Assembly (NCBI RefSeq): GCF_025370935.1
Contig: NC_133473.1
Location: 901,772 to 965,771 of the forward strand
DNA from: Choristoneura fumiferana
Taxonomy: Eukaryota; Arthropoda; Insecta; Lepidoptera; Tortricidae
Direction: 5' to 3'
Length of the DNA stretch: 64,000 bases
Below, one piece after another: positions 22,045 through 33,612 of the stretch; positions within the stretch are counted from its first letter, which is position 1; every line of letters begins with the position of its first letter. The notes under the pieces were generated by a model. That model ran no database searches and was not told the DNA's origin. It worked only from the letters and a program-made list of their open reading frames with translations. The translations under genes were made by a program, and so were the position numbers.

Positions 22045-22832
22045 GAAATATCAGGAGCACCGGTGATCACGGTATCTCGCAGAAATATCAGCAGCACCGG
22101 TGATCACGGTATCTCGTAGAAATATCAGGAGCACCGGTGATCACGGTATCTCGCAGAAATATCAGCAGCACCGGTGATCACGGTATCTCGTAGAAATATC
22201 AGTAGCACCAGTGATCACAGTATCTCGTAGAAATATCAGGAGCACCGGTGGTCACGGTGTCTCGTAGAAATATCAGGAGCACCGGGTGATCACGGTATCT
22301 CGTAGAAATATCAGGAGCACCGGTGATCACGGTATCTCGTAGAAATATCAGGAGCACCGGTGATCACGATATCTCGTATAAATATCAGGAGCACCGGGTG
22401 ATCACGGTATCTCGTAGAAATATCAGGAGCACCAGTGATCACAGTATCTCGTAGAAATATCAGGAGCACCGGTGATCACGGTATCTCGTAGAAATATCAG
22501 GAGCACCGGTGATCACGGTATCTCGTAGAAATATCAGGAGCACCAGTGATCACGGTATCTCGCAGAAATATCAGCAGCACCGGTGATCACGGTATGTCGT
22601 AGAAATATCAGCAGCACCGGTGATCACGGTATGTCGTAGAAATATCAGGAGCACCGGTGATCACGATATCTCGTATAAATATCAGGAGCACCAGTGATCA
22701 CGGTATCTCGCAGAAATATCAGCAGCACCGGTGATCACGGTATGTCGTAGAAATATCAGGAGCACCGGGTGATCACGGTATCTCGTAGAAATATCAGGAG
22801 CACCGGTAATCACGGTATCTTGTAGAAATATA
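22045..22832. repeat. 37-bp minisatellite, 21 copies
   Basis: The unit runs GAAATATCAGGAGCACCGG then TGATCACGGTATCTCGTA, 37 bases (38 where CCGGG occurs). Each unit centres on the palindrome GTGATCAC inside ACCGGTGATCACGGT. Variants include CAGCAGC, TATGTCG, CGATATC and CCAGTG. Confidence 0.95.
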
Positions 22833-22934
22833 AGACTCATCGACACCGTCGTTAGCCGGAAAACGTTCACTGCTGAACAGCGTCTCTTTGAACGCCTCAT
22901 GAACGACAACTTGCCACGTGTGACTGAAAAGTTT

Positions 22935-23070
22935 TTCTTTTAATAAAATCTTACAATAATACAAATAGTAAGCGATACAGAAAACAGGTACACAGAGAGA
23001 AAATTACAAGGTAAGTAATAGGTGGCCTTTTTGTCGTCTTTGTGTAGTCTGTATAAAATGGTTTTATTTT
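22935..23070 (-). mobile_element. LINE tail fragment
   Basis: Minus strand resembles the GGCCGCCTATTGCTTACCTT...CAATAAAG tail seen intact at 61205-61355. Confidence 0.5.
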
Positions 23071-23077
23071 CTGGATC

Positions 23078-23402
23078 ATCATCATCAGCCTACAGCAGTC
23101 CACTGCTAGACATAGGCCTCTTCCATGGCGCGCCACAACACTCTGTCTTCAGCCCCTCGCATCCATCCGCCGTCAGCGATCCTCTTAAGGTCATCCGTCC
23201 GCCGTGCCTCAGGACGCCCTACGCTACGTTTTCCCGTCCGTGGTCTCCATTCGAGGACTCGTCTGCTCCACCGTTCATTGGTCCTGCGACAGACGTGGCC
23301 AGCCCGACGCCACTTCAACGAACTAATTCTCTGAGCAATGTCAGTGACTTTCGTTCTTTGTCGAATAATGTGATTTCGGATTTTCTGGATGCGAAACCCT
23401 AA
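23078..23402 (-). mobile_element. RTE-type LINE 3' end, divergent subfamily
   Basis: Minus strand encodes a C-terminal segment with KWRRAGHVCRRTNERWSRRV, EWRPRTGKRSVGRPEARRTD and DRVLWRAMEEAYV, ending in (GAT)n. It differs clearly from the 7501/28896 subfamily. Confidence 0.82.
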
Positions 23403-24096
23403 AAAAGATAATAAGGAAAACAGCCAGTGTCACGTAGCTCCGCCGTGTGCGGAGGTCAGTTCCCTAAGTCTCTTAACCTACTAAAGCTGAGCTCGAGAAA
23501 TAATTAAGCTTGACAAATTGGGGCACGGACTCATAAGTCTCACAAAACTAAAGCACAAGCATGCTGTCTCCTTCATACCCGTTGAAAACGAGTGAGAGGT
23601 GTGAGAGTGAGAGATCATTGTCAATTTGAAATCGCCAGGGTATAAATCATATTTCGTAAGCCGGGACGGCTTCAAGAGATTAATAGACTGTCGGTTATTT
23701 GACGTGCATTTTACAAATTCCATTTCGTTTGTGAATGTAATTTGCTAGTAATAAATTTCAAGTTTTGACTTACTTTCAGTGGAATGAAATTTTGTGCATG
23801 AAAAATCCAACAATCTCCTAAAAAATATTGCTCAAGTGCGGCCTTTTCTAAGCAATAAAGAAGTGAAACACAAACTCTTCAATAATTTAACGTGATGCAA
23901 AATTGGAAAATAAAACGAATGACATAAGAATCACATATTATTGTTGAAAATTAAGGAAGATACGAGCGTTGTTTGTAATCTATCTTCTAGACTAGAATAA
24001 TGAAATTTTGTATGGACTTTCTAGTCATGGATATGTCAGTCTAATTGACAATTTGAAACGTCGATTTTCTTTTCATTTCTTCCCCTTCGACCATCT
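23403..24096. other. No recognisable gene
   Basis: AT-rich and unassigned. Confidence 0.4.
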
Positions 24097-24240
24097 CTGT
24101 AAAGCTTAAATCTCCGAATGACTTAGCATAACGACTGGTTCCTTAAACGACCATATCGTTAACAGACCACATCTAAAAAAACTAGGTGGCAAAGCGACTG
24201 GTTCTCGAAAAGACCACATCTTTCATAAATCATTTAAGAT
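24097..24240. repeat. Cryptic repeat of an ACGACTGGTTC / GACCACATC word
   Basis: Loose alternation of CGACTGGTTC, GACCATATCG and AGACCACATC words. No fixed period. Confidence 0.35.
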
Positions 24241-24773
24241 AAGTACTTTTTTAAGATAAGTAGGTTTTTTTTTTAAATATGTGTCTGTCCATCGGAGGAC
24301 GATTTTGCCAGTGCCTAGTAGGTGTTGCTGTTGTACGGTAAAAAAATCTAGAAGTCGAAATCTGAGAGGTAATGGTGGATGAACGATGACAACGCGAATC
24401 CAGTTAAGTAGCGTTTGAAAAATTCCTCCGCAACTCGATTTGTCAAATAATAAAGATATTAACAAAAACTCTACACTAAATCATTTTATTAACAGACGAG
24501 AATAGCTACTTCACTTTAACTGAATGGAACTTATTCAACAAATAAACTAGAATTGTTCACTGCGCTAACTCAAACTATAATTAAAAGGTTCAAAGAGCGT
24601 TCCAGAAGAATAGACGCCATTTACATTTCAATTACAAGGTTGCTAAGTGACTTCGCTTAAGCTGAAGTCTGTGTCAGTTTAACTGGGAATTTAAAACAAG
24701 TTAAGTTACGACGGGTGAGATAAAGGAACATACTTGGTGGCCTAGTGGCTTGAGTTTATAGCACAGCCTTTCA
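24241..24773. other. Mostly unassigned; SINE A head remnant near 24733
   Basis: Only TTGGTGGCCTAGTGGCTTGA at 24733 onward recalls the SINE A head. Confidence 0.4.
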
Positions 24774-24783
24774 AATAAATAAT

Positions 24784-25038
24784 TTATTATTATTATTATA
24801 TTTAGCCTATAACTGTGTCCCACTGCTGGGCAAAGGCCTCTCCTCTTGACTTCCACATCTCCCTATCCAGAGCTATATTTGTCCACTCACTCAGTTCCGC
24901 GTCCAGGTTATCTCGCCATCTCCGCCTCCACGACCGCCAAACTTAAGTGGGACTAGGCCGGGCATGTCTGCCGGATGCACCCACAAAGATGGGCGCACAA
25001 AGCCACGTGGTGGGCACCACATGACGGGCACCGACGGC
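24784..25038 (-). mobile_element. LINE insertion with 5' inversion (twin priming)
   Basis: The 3' part (24784-24942) is on the minus strand: DNLDAELSEWTNIALDRE...AFAQQWDTVIG, stop, (TAA)n tail. The 5' part (24943-25038) is on the plus strand: LKWD*AGHVCRMHPQRWAHK...WWAPHDGH. The 10-bp AATAAATAAT flanks the whole (24774-24783, 25039-25048). Confidence 0.85.
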
Positions 25039-25151
25039 AATAAATAATAATATTATTAATGCTTTATTGATATAACTGTTAAATTAAATTGGTTAAGGTT
25101 GAGACCTCCTAAATAGCCGTGCCTTATCCTACACATTTGATAGAAATAAAT

Positions 25152-25227
25152 AATGTGTTTTTTTTATCGAACAGCTGGCAAACGAGCAGGCGGATCACCT
25201 GATGGTTAGTGATCACCACCGCCCATA
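25152..25227 (+). repeat. Interspersed repeat E, left part
   Basis: GCTGGCAAACGAGCAGGCGG ... ATCACCACCGCCCATA. It is cut by the element at 25228 and continues at 28510 with CATAGACACCTACAGCA. Confidence 0.75.
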
Positions 25228-28200
25228 CTGCCGTCCTAACGAAGAAGGCGGCAAAGTGACAAAAGTAACTTTCGAGAAAAACGGCAAAAACTTTTCAAAA
25301 TTTAAAACACCTGTATCTTAGGCATAAATTGACTCACAAAAATTTTGATTACATTAAAATTTAGATAAAAAAATCACGTTTTTTATGTATATATTTTCAT
25401 TATACAAAAATTATAAACAGTATTAATTGTGGAGGCTTTTATGTTATAGCTTAGGATTTGTGAATATTATTCGACGAAGAATACTAAGTTAAAAGGCCGT
25501 TAGCAGTACCCTAGCGACTTTTAAGCTTAGTATTCTACATAACTTTTAAAGTATTGTTATTTTAAATGAAAGTTATGTGCGATTAATACACTAGAAGGTC
25601 GTTACTACGGATAGCCGCGGTATTGTCTATTATTGCTAGTAGAAGATGCTCGTTGCGTTGTAAATAAAAATGAAGTTAAAGCACCTTAACCGTTTTAAAG
25701 CTTAGATATTTTTTTAACTTTTTAATCAAAATTATTAAGCAACAGAAATATTTACTTTCAATACATTAAAAAGCCGTAATATGTGAGTCACTCTGTAGAT
25801 AACGGCATTTTAGGTTATGATGGGACTACGATTATTAAGTGTTATGCTGTTTGAGAAGAGGTAATGACAAAAAATTAAAAGGCATACTATACTGGGTGGT
25901 TCCGGGGTCATGAGCAGGACTGAAAGGGGTGATGGGGAGATTCACACTGAGCAACTTTTACTATGGGACCAGCCCCGAAATCACGAAAAAAAACCATCTA
26001 ATTAAGAGATAATTGATCTCTTACTATCCGAAATGTATGGAATAGCTGATTTTTTTCACGATTTCGTGGCTGATCCCATAGTAAAAGTTGCTCAGTGTGA
26101 ATCTCCCCATCACCCCTTTCACTCCTGCTCATGACCCCGGAACCATCATCTGTATAAAAAAATCAACGATTTATTCTTCAAAACATAAAAACTTCTAAAT
26201 TGGTACTATCAATTAACACATTATTATTGAACTGTGTTCATTATTTACTTCTATAAAGTTTGAAATGAGAAATATACTCATAAAAGGGTGAATTTTCAGA
26301 GCAACTTTTTTGGCTCTCCCAGGTCAATTAAAAATAAACTTCGTAATAAAATAATACCACACAATTTTATATACGTTGTATACAATACAATAGACGAGGT
26401 TTAACATAATAAACATTGTTGACTTCAATTAAAGCAGCATTAAAAATATCACAAACTTAGAAACACTAACTGCAGTAAGTCTGTGAGGCCTGTCCCACAC
26501 GCGGTTTTGTTGAATCAATTGACCATAACTTTGTGTCTTGGAGTCATTTTCCTACTAAACTTACATCAAAATGAAGTTAATTAAATAATGCATTCTATTT
26601 TTACTTTTTCATACTAAATACATTTTTATTGAAAAATAGGTTGACCACGGGACCATTTTGTAATTGTCCCACGTCCAGCTACCAATATCACTTTGCGCAA
26701 ATACTTGCCAATATCGTAATGGTTAGAAATCATAACACTATGTTCGCATTTTTATGGAAAAGTACATTAATTGTGTTTTAGTTATGACGCAGAGTGAACC
26801 TCCACCTAGCGAATTTTGTGTGCCTATCACTACAAGTCTTTCGCGCGATGTGTTTTGGTCATCTGAACAGTAATTTCCGTGGATACCTGTTGTGCGGTAT
26901 ACAATCATTTTAATTGAATGTGTCTATTTTTGTTTATTAGTTGACTTGGGTCTTATTTCACCAAAATATTTCGCTGTCGTAATCTTCGGTGCCGTAATCC
27001 CGGTGGCATTTTTGTTCACCATCTTTATGATTAAATCTAACGGTAGTTTCATGTAAAATTATGCTCATTACTAGCACAAAAGCATGCTATTAATAAAAAA
27101 TTACTATCTACTAGTATCACTACTAGCACTAGCGTGTATGTTTATGACATGCTTAAAGTAGGCATGCTTTTTAGTGGCATGCTGGCTATATGGATCACTG
27201 CCATCTTTGAGCGTACTACGTGAGGCGGGGGTTGGAAGGACGAATGATAATAATAAGTATGAACACGTCTGCTAATGAGCATGCTAGTATATGTCTGTCG
27301 TTTACAGTAGGTGCAAGAACGACTTCGCAAATTACGAATTTTGAAAGGTCAAGCGAACCGATTTCGCATTGATTTATTTTGATCAAACCTACATTCAATT
27401 ATTGATAATTAAGAATAACTTTAATCAATAATTTAAAACTTTAATTCTTTACTTTATTAATATATCTATACACATGATATGTACATGTATATAAAATAAA
27501 TTATAGTTACGTACATAAATCATAGTAATAGTTCGTAATTTCAAACTTATTTCCTATGTTATTCATAAAAACGTAATTTCGCTGTCAATATCGTAATTTC
27601 AGTGGCGATTTTTTTTTCAATATCGCATAACTACTTAGTTATTGAATTTAAATAGGTGCCTCTTGTATCATTGAAATCCTAATCCAAAAGAGTATCTCAA
27701 CGAGTGATTATTTTCACAAAATTAAAAAAAATTGCCTGCCGAAATTACGTAAAAAAATGATTTCAAAAATTCACCCAAAAGTCAAAACCTCAATTTTACT
27801 TAAATCTAGGTACAAAACTACTTAGGTAACATTATTGACGTTAACCAAAAAACTACGTAAGATTTTTTTAATATATATTAAAATTAAGCATTTTAATATT
27901 ATTTAACATTGACAAAAATCTAGCCGCTTTTTAACTTATTATTGCTATTTAACCGCTTCAAAAATATTATTGAACAAAAATCAACTCTATGTCACTGAAG
28001 TAAAAAGGCGGTCACCGCTTTCCTGACACCTAAATGTATTACGTAATGTATTTAAGTGTTATAGGCAAAAAGGCGGCTAAGGTCCCATAACGTAATTATA
28101 GAGTATAATTTAAAGAATACTGCTTTTAAGACTATAAACAAGTATTTAACTTCAGCAATGACAATTCGTTAAAACCTCGTTAAACGAACTTAGCCGCTTT

Positions 28201-28509
28201 TTAAAGTATGAATAGTCGATAAGCGCTTTTTAGCTTAGAAAAGTGTTATATTTTAAGCATGATATAAAGCAGCTAATGAGACATAACGTCTTTTTAGCTT
28301 ATTTAATACCAATCATGGCTTTTTAGATTATAAAACCCCAACAAAAACCAAAATACGTGTCGTTTAACTGCTGTGTATCTCGAGAACTAACTGTCATAGA
28401 AAAAAAAAGTCAATACCGTTCGACGCAGAATTTTTTTCTGAGTATGCATGTATCAAAAAGTTAAAAAGCCGCTAAAGTCACTTTGCCGCCTTCTTCGTTA
28501 GGACGGCAG
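25228..28509. mobile_element. 3.28-kb non-autonomous DNA transposon
   Basis: A perfect 33-bp terminal inverted repeat starts CTGCCGTCCTAACGAAGAAG at the left and is mirrored at 28477-28509. CATA is duplicated (25224-25227, 28510-28513) within a repeat E copy. Both subterminal zones reiterate AAAAAGCGGCTAA-like words (for example near 27922, 28067, 28190, 28219, 28459 and on the left 25490, 25678, 25770). No transposase frame exists. A 4-bp target fits several superfamilies and no assignment is made. Confidence 0.85.
25897..26145. mobile_element. Near-perfect palindromic element, 249 bp
   Basis: Arms TGGTTCCGGGGTCATGAGCA and its inverse close over about 90 bp each, with few mismatches, around an A/T-rich centre. 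It lies inside the 25228 transposon. No clear target duplication. Confidence 0.8.
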
Positions 28510-28895
28510 CATAGACACCTACAGCATTATTAGGGCTGTGGGCCCAATTGTAGATCCTATAAAAAACGCAGAGAGAACTAACGTCTCTGCGTAGGGCCAA
28601 AGTATCAAGTTTCCCAGAAAGTATTGGATCGCCGATAACACGAGCTGTACGCTGCAGTCGGTCAAGTGGAAGCAGCTGATACTAAGGGGCTCCTATGTGA
28701 AACAATCTATGTTTTGTAAAATCAACTATTATTTTTAATGTTGAAAGAAAGAAAATACATTAATTCATGCTTTTCATAATGCTGTCATTAAAATTTACAT
28801 TACTTTTTATTAATAATTGCCATCTAAGTTGATCACTATGTAGAAGAAATATTTTTAATTGCAATTTCATAGAATAGAATAGAATCATTTCATAG
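28510..28895. other. Repeat E remainder and unassigned DNA
   Basis: About 28510-28560 continues repeat E. 28600-28895 is unassigned AT-rich DNA. Confidence 0.4.
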
Positions 28896-29340
28896 AATGT
28901 GTGTTGCCAGTGATGACATATGGATCCGAGACGTGGTGCTTTACTTTAGGCCTTATAAATAGGCTCAGAGTTGCTCAGCGAGCTATGGATAGAGCTATGC
29001 TTGGGGTTTCTCTACGGGATCGAATCAGATATGAGGAGATACGTAGAAGAACGAGGGTCACCGACATATCCAAGCGAATTAGCTCGTTGAAGTGGCAATG
29101 GGCGGGCCATATCGCACGGAGAGCGGATGGCCGTTGGGGTCGAAAAGTTCTCGAGTGGAGACCGCGGATCGGCAAGCGCAGCGTAGGATGTCCACCAACA
29201 AGATGGACGGATGACCTGTTTAAAGCCCCAGGTTCACGGTGGATGCAGGCCGTTAGCAACCGGAGCAACTGGAGGTCTGTGGGGGAGGCTTATGTCCAAC
29301 AGTGGACGTCCTACGGCTGAGATGATGATGATGATGATGA
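28896..29340 (+). mobile_element. RTE-type LINE, 5'-truncated, C-terminal frame still open
   Basis: The open frame (28896-29320) begins with LPVMTYGSETWCF, the end of the reverse transcriptase domain, and continues through the conserved tail SLKWQWAGHIARRADGRWG, VLEWRPRIGKRSVG, PPTRWTDDL and AYVQQWTSYG. A stop and (GAT)7 tail follow. A 5-bp AGAAT on both sides may be the target duplication. It is a truncated copy, unable to move itself. Confidence 0.88.
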
Positions 29341-29477
29341 TGAGAATATGCATTTTTATCCTAAACCAACGACAAAATAATTTACTAGATATATTTTTTA
29401 AAAGCGCCAAACTTGGATGAGTAGCTATCACAAGATTATGCAAATTACGAGAATCCGCCCAAAAAGCCCGGCCGATT

Positions 29478-29712
29478 AACAAAAAATTTATCCAACCTAA
29501 CCAACAAAAAGTTGGAAAGGCAATTCAAAATTCAATATCTCAAAAACGCCTCAACCGATTTCGATGTAACATGTCTAAGAACCAACGCTAGAAATCCTGA
29601 TTTCAAATAATAAAAACCGCATTCAAATCGGTCCCGTTTAAGAGCTACGGCGCCACAGACACACATAGCGGTCTTATAAAACCCCTTTTTTGTGTGTCGG
29701 GGGTTCAAAATG
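29478..29712 (-). repeat. CCCCCGAC-family repeat
   Basis: Minus-strand copy ending at the right in GTGTCGGGGGTT. Confidence 0.7.
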
Positions 29713-29789
29713 GTGGCTAGTAATTCCGATTGCGTTAGACACTGCCACGATTGATTACGGAAAAGATGCAGTCTGAAATGTAGGAAACG

Positions 29790-29870
29790 TGATCCAATGA
29801 GGGCTATCGTTTTTTGTCTCACTAGATGGCGCACTGTTGCGTGAGGTTTTTAAGTGTGGCTTTCAGAGTC
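29790..29870. repeat. Repeat fragment shared with 41650-41720
   Basis: TAGATGGCGCACTGTTGCGTG and GTTTTTAAGTGTGGCTTTC (short pieces) recur inverted at 41650-41720. Confidence 0.5.
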
Positions 29871-30292
29871 TGTTATTACGGGCGTTAAAACAAAGTTTAG
29901 ATTAAAATCATATTTAAAACACCTTAAAACCGTACCATAAAAATATCCAGCAACCACAGTGTTGCTTAGTCCTGTTTTGTTCGGAAAAAAAGGGTGGACA
30001 AAAGTTTCCAAAAGACAAAACTGTCTCAAAACACAGACATTCATTGCCCCGTAATGCATAATTGCCATAATTAATTTCAGGTAATGCAAAATATTCACAA
30101 AAAAAATCTAATTATAAATAAACCCGCGTAGCTCACCCAAAAACTATGAGATTTGACATTTCGGAGACCTCACGCTACACTAGCGCCTCTAGCGGCGAAT
30201 TCATTCGCGATAGCCTTCATTGAAACTACTTTCGGAGCCCTCAGCCCCTAAATATGAACGAGAATCTAAAAGTTGCTAAGAAACTACATACT
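29871..30292. other. No recognisable gene
   Basis: AT-rich and unassigned. Confidence 0.4.
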
Positions 30293-30842
30293 TTTTAGGG
30301 TTCCTAAGCCAAAATGGCAAAAACGGAACCCTTATAGTTTCGCCATGTCTGTTTGTCTGTCTGTCCGTCCGTCTGCGGCTTTGCTCAGGGACTATCAATG
30401 CTAGAAAGCTGTAATTTTGCACGAATATATATGTTAACTATGCCGACAAAATGGTACAATAAAAAATTCAAAAAAAAAAAATTAAGTGTACCTCCCATAG
30501 CAGTAAAGTGGGGGTGATTTTTTTTTCTCATCCAACACTATAGTGTGGGGTATCGTTGGATCCCCCCCCCCTCTAAAATCTAAACCGGTGGGTGGAAAAA
30601 TTTGAAAAAAATTAGGATGGTTGTAAATATAATCAAACTTTCAAGAAAAACTATAACGGCTAAGTTTGCTTGAGAATAATTAGAGTTTTAAGAGTAAATA
30701 GCAGCCTAAGGTATAAAATATACCTAAACTTGGAAGATTCCGTATAAAATTCGAAATCCTTAGAAAAATATTACTTACATTTTTCCTAATGGCTACGGAA
30801 CCCTATTTTGTGCGTGTCCAACACGCTCTTGGCCAGTTTTTA
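30293..30842 (+). repeat. GTTCCG...TTGGCC family repeat, long copy
   Basis: Same layout as 18977 and 50340. Contains a run of about ten C near 30562. Confidence 0.75.
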
Positions 30843-31078
30843 TTTGAAGTTCTATTTAATAATAATCAGATAAAATTGATAGAATTGAAGTCGCTAAGAA
30901 TGCCATAAGGTTTAAAATTTTTACTTCTCACCTACAGAAGCATTTAAATTGGACCAGCACAAAAGAAGAACAATGCTAAAAAACTCTGAATAAAACTGCA
31001 TTCTCAGCAAGTTTCCTCACATAGCACTAGAATCTACATAATTGAACCGTTAATAAAAATAACAAATTCCTGTTGCAG

Positions 31079-31240
31079 ATTCAAAAGTCCCTATCCAATT
31101 TGGAACTAATTTTATACGTGACGAGCGGGGTGCATCCCACCGTCCAATATCGGATGTTTTATGGCCAGTACAGGCGGTGGAACTTTGTGATCAAGATTAA
31201 AATGGACAGGGTTCTGTGCACGCTCCACTTTATTATACTT
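31079..31240 (+). other. Exon-like segment, unrecognised
   Basis: Follows TTCCTGTTGCAG, a good acceptor. The plus frame is open and includes VTSGVHPTVQYRMFYGQYRR. The minus strand is also partly open (DHKVPPPVLAIKHPILDGG). No donor is evident and I recognise no family, so an undescribed repeat is as likely as an exon. Confidence 0.25.
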
Positions 31241-31244
31241 TTGT

Positions 31245-31710
31245 CAAAAATGTCCGTAAAAGTTGACATTATTCTTTACATATCAGAAGGTGAAGTGCAT
31301 AGTTTATGGTCAGCGAAAAATTAAAAAGTTTAAAAGATTGCAGGCGCGCTAGCTCGACAATAATGAATTAGCGCGCCTGCAATCAGTCACATTTTTTTTT
31401 TAAGTTAAAAAGGCCATGGAAATGTTGGCACAAGTCGTATACAGCCAAGTCTAATGGCCGGTATCAGATATTTTGTTGGAACTCCGGACTTTTTCTATTG
31501 GGTCTGAAATAGCTTGTGGTGTTTTCGGTGGAAAAACACACCTGCAGTTTATTTTTAATGAAAAAAGGCGGGAAAGCATAAAAAAAATATTGGAACAAAA
31601 TTAAATTGTATAATATATTTTGAGAAAAAGTTTATTCTATTTCAGAATTATTCACCATTTTTGAGAAAAGCTTTATATATAGTCTCGGCTGGAATAGCAA
31701 TTGCTGGCTT
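31245..31710 (+). repeat. Dispersed 466-bp repeat, copy 2
   Basis: Matches 1820-2286 almost throughout, including the 16-bp stem, whose loop differs at two places. Confidence 0.8.
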
Positions 31711-32584
31711 ACGTTTGGCCTCAATCTTGCTTAATGGAAGGCGAAAATGAGGCCTAAGATGGTAAATTGTTGATGGTAAATTGTTGTAGAGCGTAAATCA
31801 TAAACGATTAATGCCTATTTTTTTCTCGCAATCGAAGTAAAAAATAGAGTTTTCACCTCGAGACTAAGAGCCAAAATAAACCCTCTGATAAATAGACACC
31901 CTCGCTAAAGCTCAGGTGGCTAACCACCTCGGGTATAATTATTGGCTTATTTTAGTCCCTCGATAAAAAATATACTTTAATGTTGTTTCTCTTTTCAGGT
32001 TACAAATATTATTTAGTTAAGTTCTATCGACATAAGGTGAGATGTGCTAAGTATAGCGAGTAATATAACTTCACTGTTTTCAGAGCAACTCTGTCTACCT
32101 AGTTTTTTCGCCGCTTCTAATAACTAATGAAAACTGTGTGGAACACATAATTATTTAATACATCTTACTAACATTAGCCACACACACGCACAAACATCAC
32201 GCCTGTATTCCCAAACGGGGTAGGCAGAGCACACAAAACATTACCGCTTCGGAGCCACTTTTACCAATTTTAGGTTTTAAGTGTGACAAAAACTGTTGCT
32301 AGCCTGTCGCCTACGGTATACCTTAACCTATATCCTCAGTCGCCTCTTACGACATCCACGGAAGAAATGGAGAGGTGTAATTCTAATTCGACGCCACCCA
32401 TAACCATAATATGGTAAAATAATGTATCTGTAAATGTTTCCTAAGTATTTCAGCAATTTTATTGGATTAAGTAGGTTGACTGAACCCCTGTAAAGGTTTT
32501 TCATCGAATTGATTTATGAAAAAATACATAACCTCACTTTAGTAGATAGGTACGAACAATGTATCTCTTACAATAACTACAGCA
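31711..32584. other. No recognisable gene
   Basis: AT-rich. A TACGGTATACCTTAACC...CTCAGTCGCCTCTTACGAC segment near 32310-32350 resembles moth repeat sequence but was not assigned. Confidence 0.35.
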
Positions 32585-32709
32585 GGGCTACTACGAAACT
32601 CGAAACTCGAAGTTCGTATCGTACTGTCCCTCTCGCTCTCGTGTTAAATAGTATAGTGTCAGAGGGACCGCACGACACGCAATTCGAGTTTCGAGTTTTG
32701 TAGTAGCCC
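32585..32709. mobile_element. Palindromic MITE, 125 bp
   Basis: GGGCTACTACGAAACTCGAA is inverted at the right as TTCGAGTTT.GTAGTAGCCC (approximate). Inner arms CCCTCT/AGAGGG also pair. Target duplication unclear. Confidence 0.65.
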
Positions 32710-32886
32710 GCTGCAGGAACGAGGAACAATGAGGCAAAGAAAATAATTCATCCCTTTAGAACACACATACTTAGTCTTGTGGACACTCCATATATCTACA
32801 TAATAATAAGCAAACTAATTACTTACTGTAACCAAAGAACTGAAGATTCATAGAATCAAAAGTAGGTAATAGTAAGTTAGACATAA

Positions 32887-33265
32887 GGCACTTGTCTCAC
32901 CGCCAGCGAGGAAACGATTGGCTATCGACTATTTTCTCGCTCAAGAAACGAACAAAAGATATAAGATCCTGTGTGAGTAAAAGAGACACATATATTAATA
33001 GTTGATCGCTGGCTGTTCACACTGTCGGCGAGAACTCGCTCTTACATCTTTTGTCGCAGCGACAAGAGCTATAAAACTCGCTGAGCTATAGATACTCGCT
33101 CAGCGATGTCAGCTTGGCGGCCGCCCCGCACGAGCGAGTCGAGTGGAGCGAGTAATCGCCCGTCGCACGCGAACACTCGCTTACAGCCGAGCGACAAAAC
33201 TACACTCACTTCTCGCTGCTCGCCCACTCGTTTCTCGCTCATCGTCGGCGGTGGGACAAGTGCCT
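32887..33265. mobile_element. Palindromic MITE, 379 bp, TAA target
   Basis: Ends GGCACTTGTCTCACCG and CGGTGGGACAAGTGCCT are inverted. TAA flanks it (32884-32886, 33266-33268). The interior reiterates CGCTCAGCGA/GAACTCGCT words. Confidence 0.7.
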
Positions 33266-33350
33266 TAAGCCTTGATACATTGCGTTTTTTCAATCAATCG
33301 TCAATCGAGCGCCGCAACGCAGATAATGCAACTTGCACGATTTATCTTAA

Positions 33351-33483
33351 GCCGAGTTAGACTTGCAAGAAAAATCGTTCAAGTTGCATTACATTGCGGC
33401 ACATGATTGACCACTACAAAGTCGTTGGCTTTATGCCCTCGCAATGTGCATTGCACTATTTTCTTGCAAGTCTAAACTCGGCT
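33351..33483. mobile_element. Palindromic MITE, 133 bp, TTA target
   Basis: AGCCGAGTTAGACTTGCAAG inverted at the right. TTA at 33348-33350 and 33484-33486. Same family as 10230. A further fragment of it lies just left (about 33300-33345). Confidence 0.78.
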
Positions 33484-33506
33484 TTAGAGATCTAAACTTG
33501 GCTTTA

Positions 33507-33612
33507 GGAACGCGCGTTGATAGCGCGTTTTTCTTTCTATAGAGCTACAACAACTGGCGTTAGGTATATCGTGTTGTTGTCGATACAAAGACGCGTCTAC
33601 GGTGCGTTTTAA
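33507..33612. repeat. GCGCGTTTTT / GATACAAA repeat fragment
   Basis: Resembles 55800-55980: CGCGTTGATAGCGCGTTTTTC, then ATCGTGTTGTTGTCGATACAAA (in short pieces). Confidence 0.45.

Noticed and set aside
22682..22909. Reading frame through the 37-bp minisatellite
   Set aside because: The frame follows from a unit length (37-38) drifting between frames and repeats SIRYRDH-like words. No coding signature.
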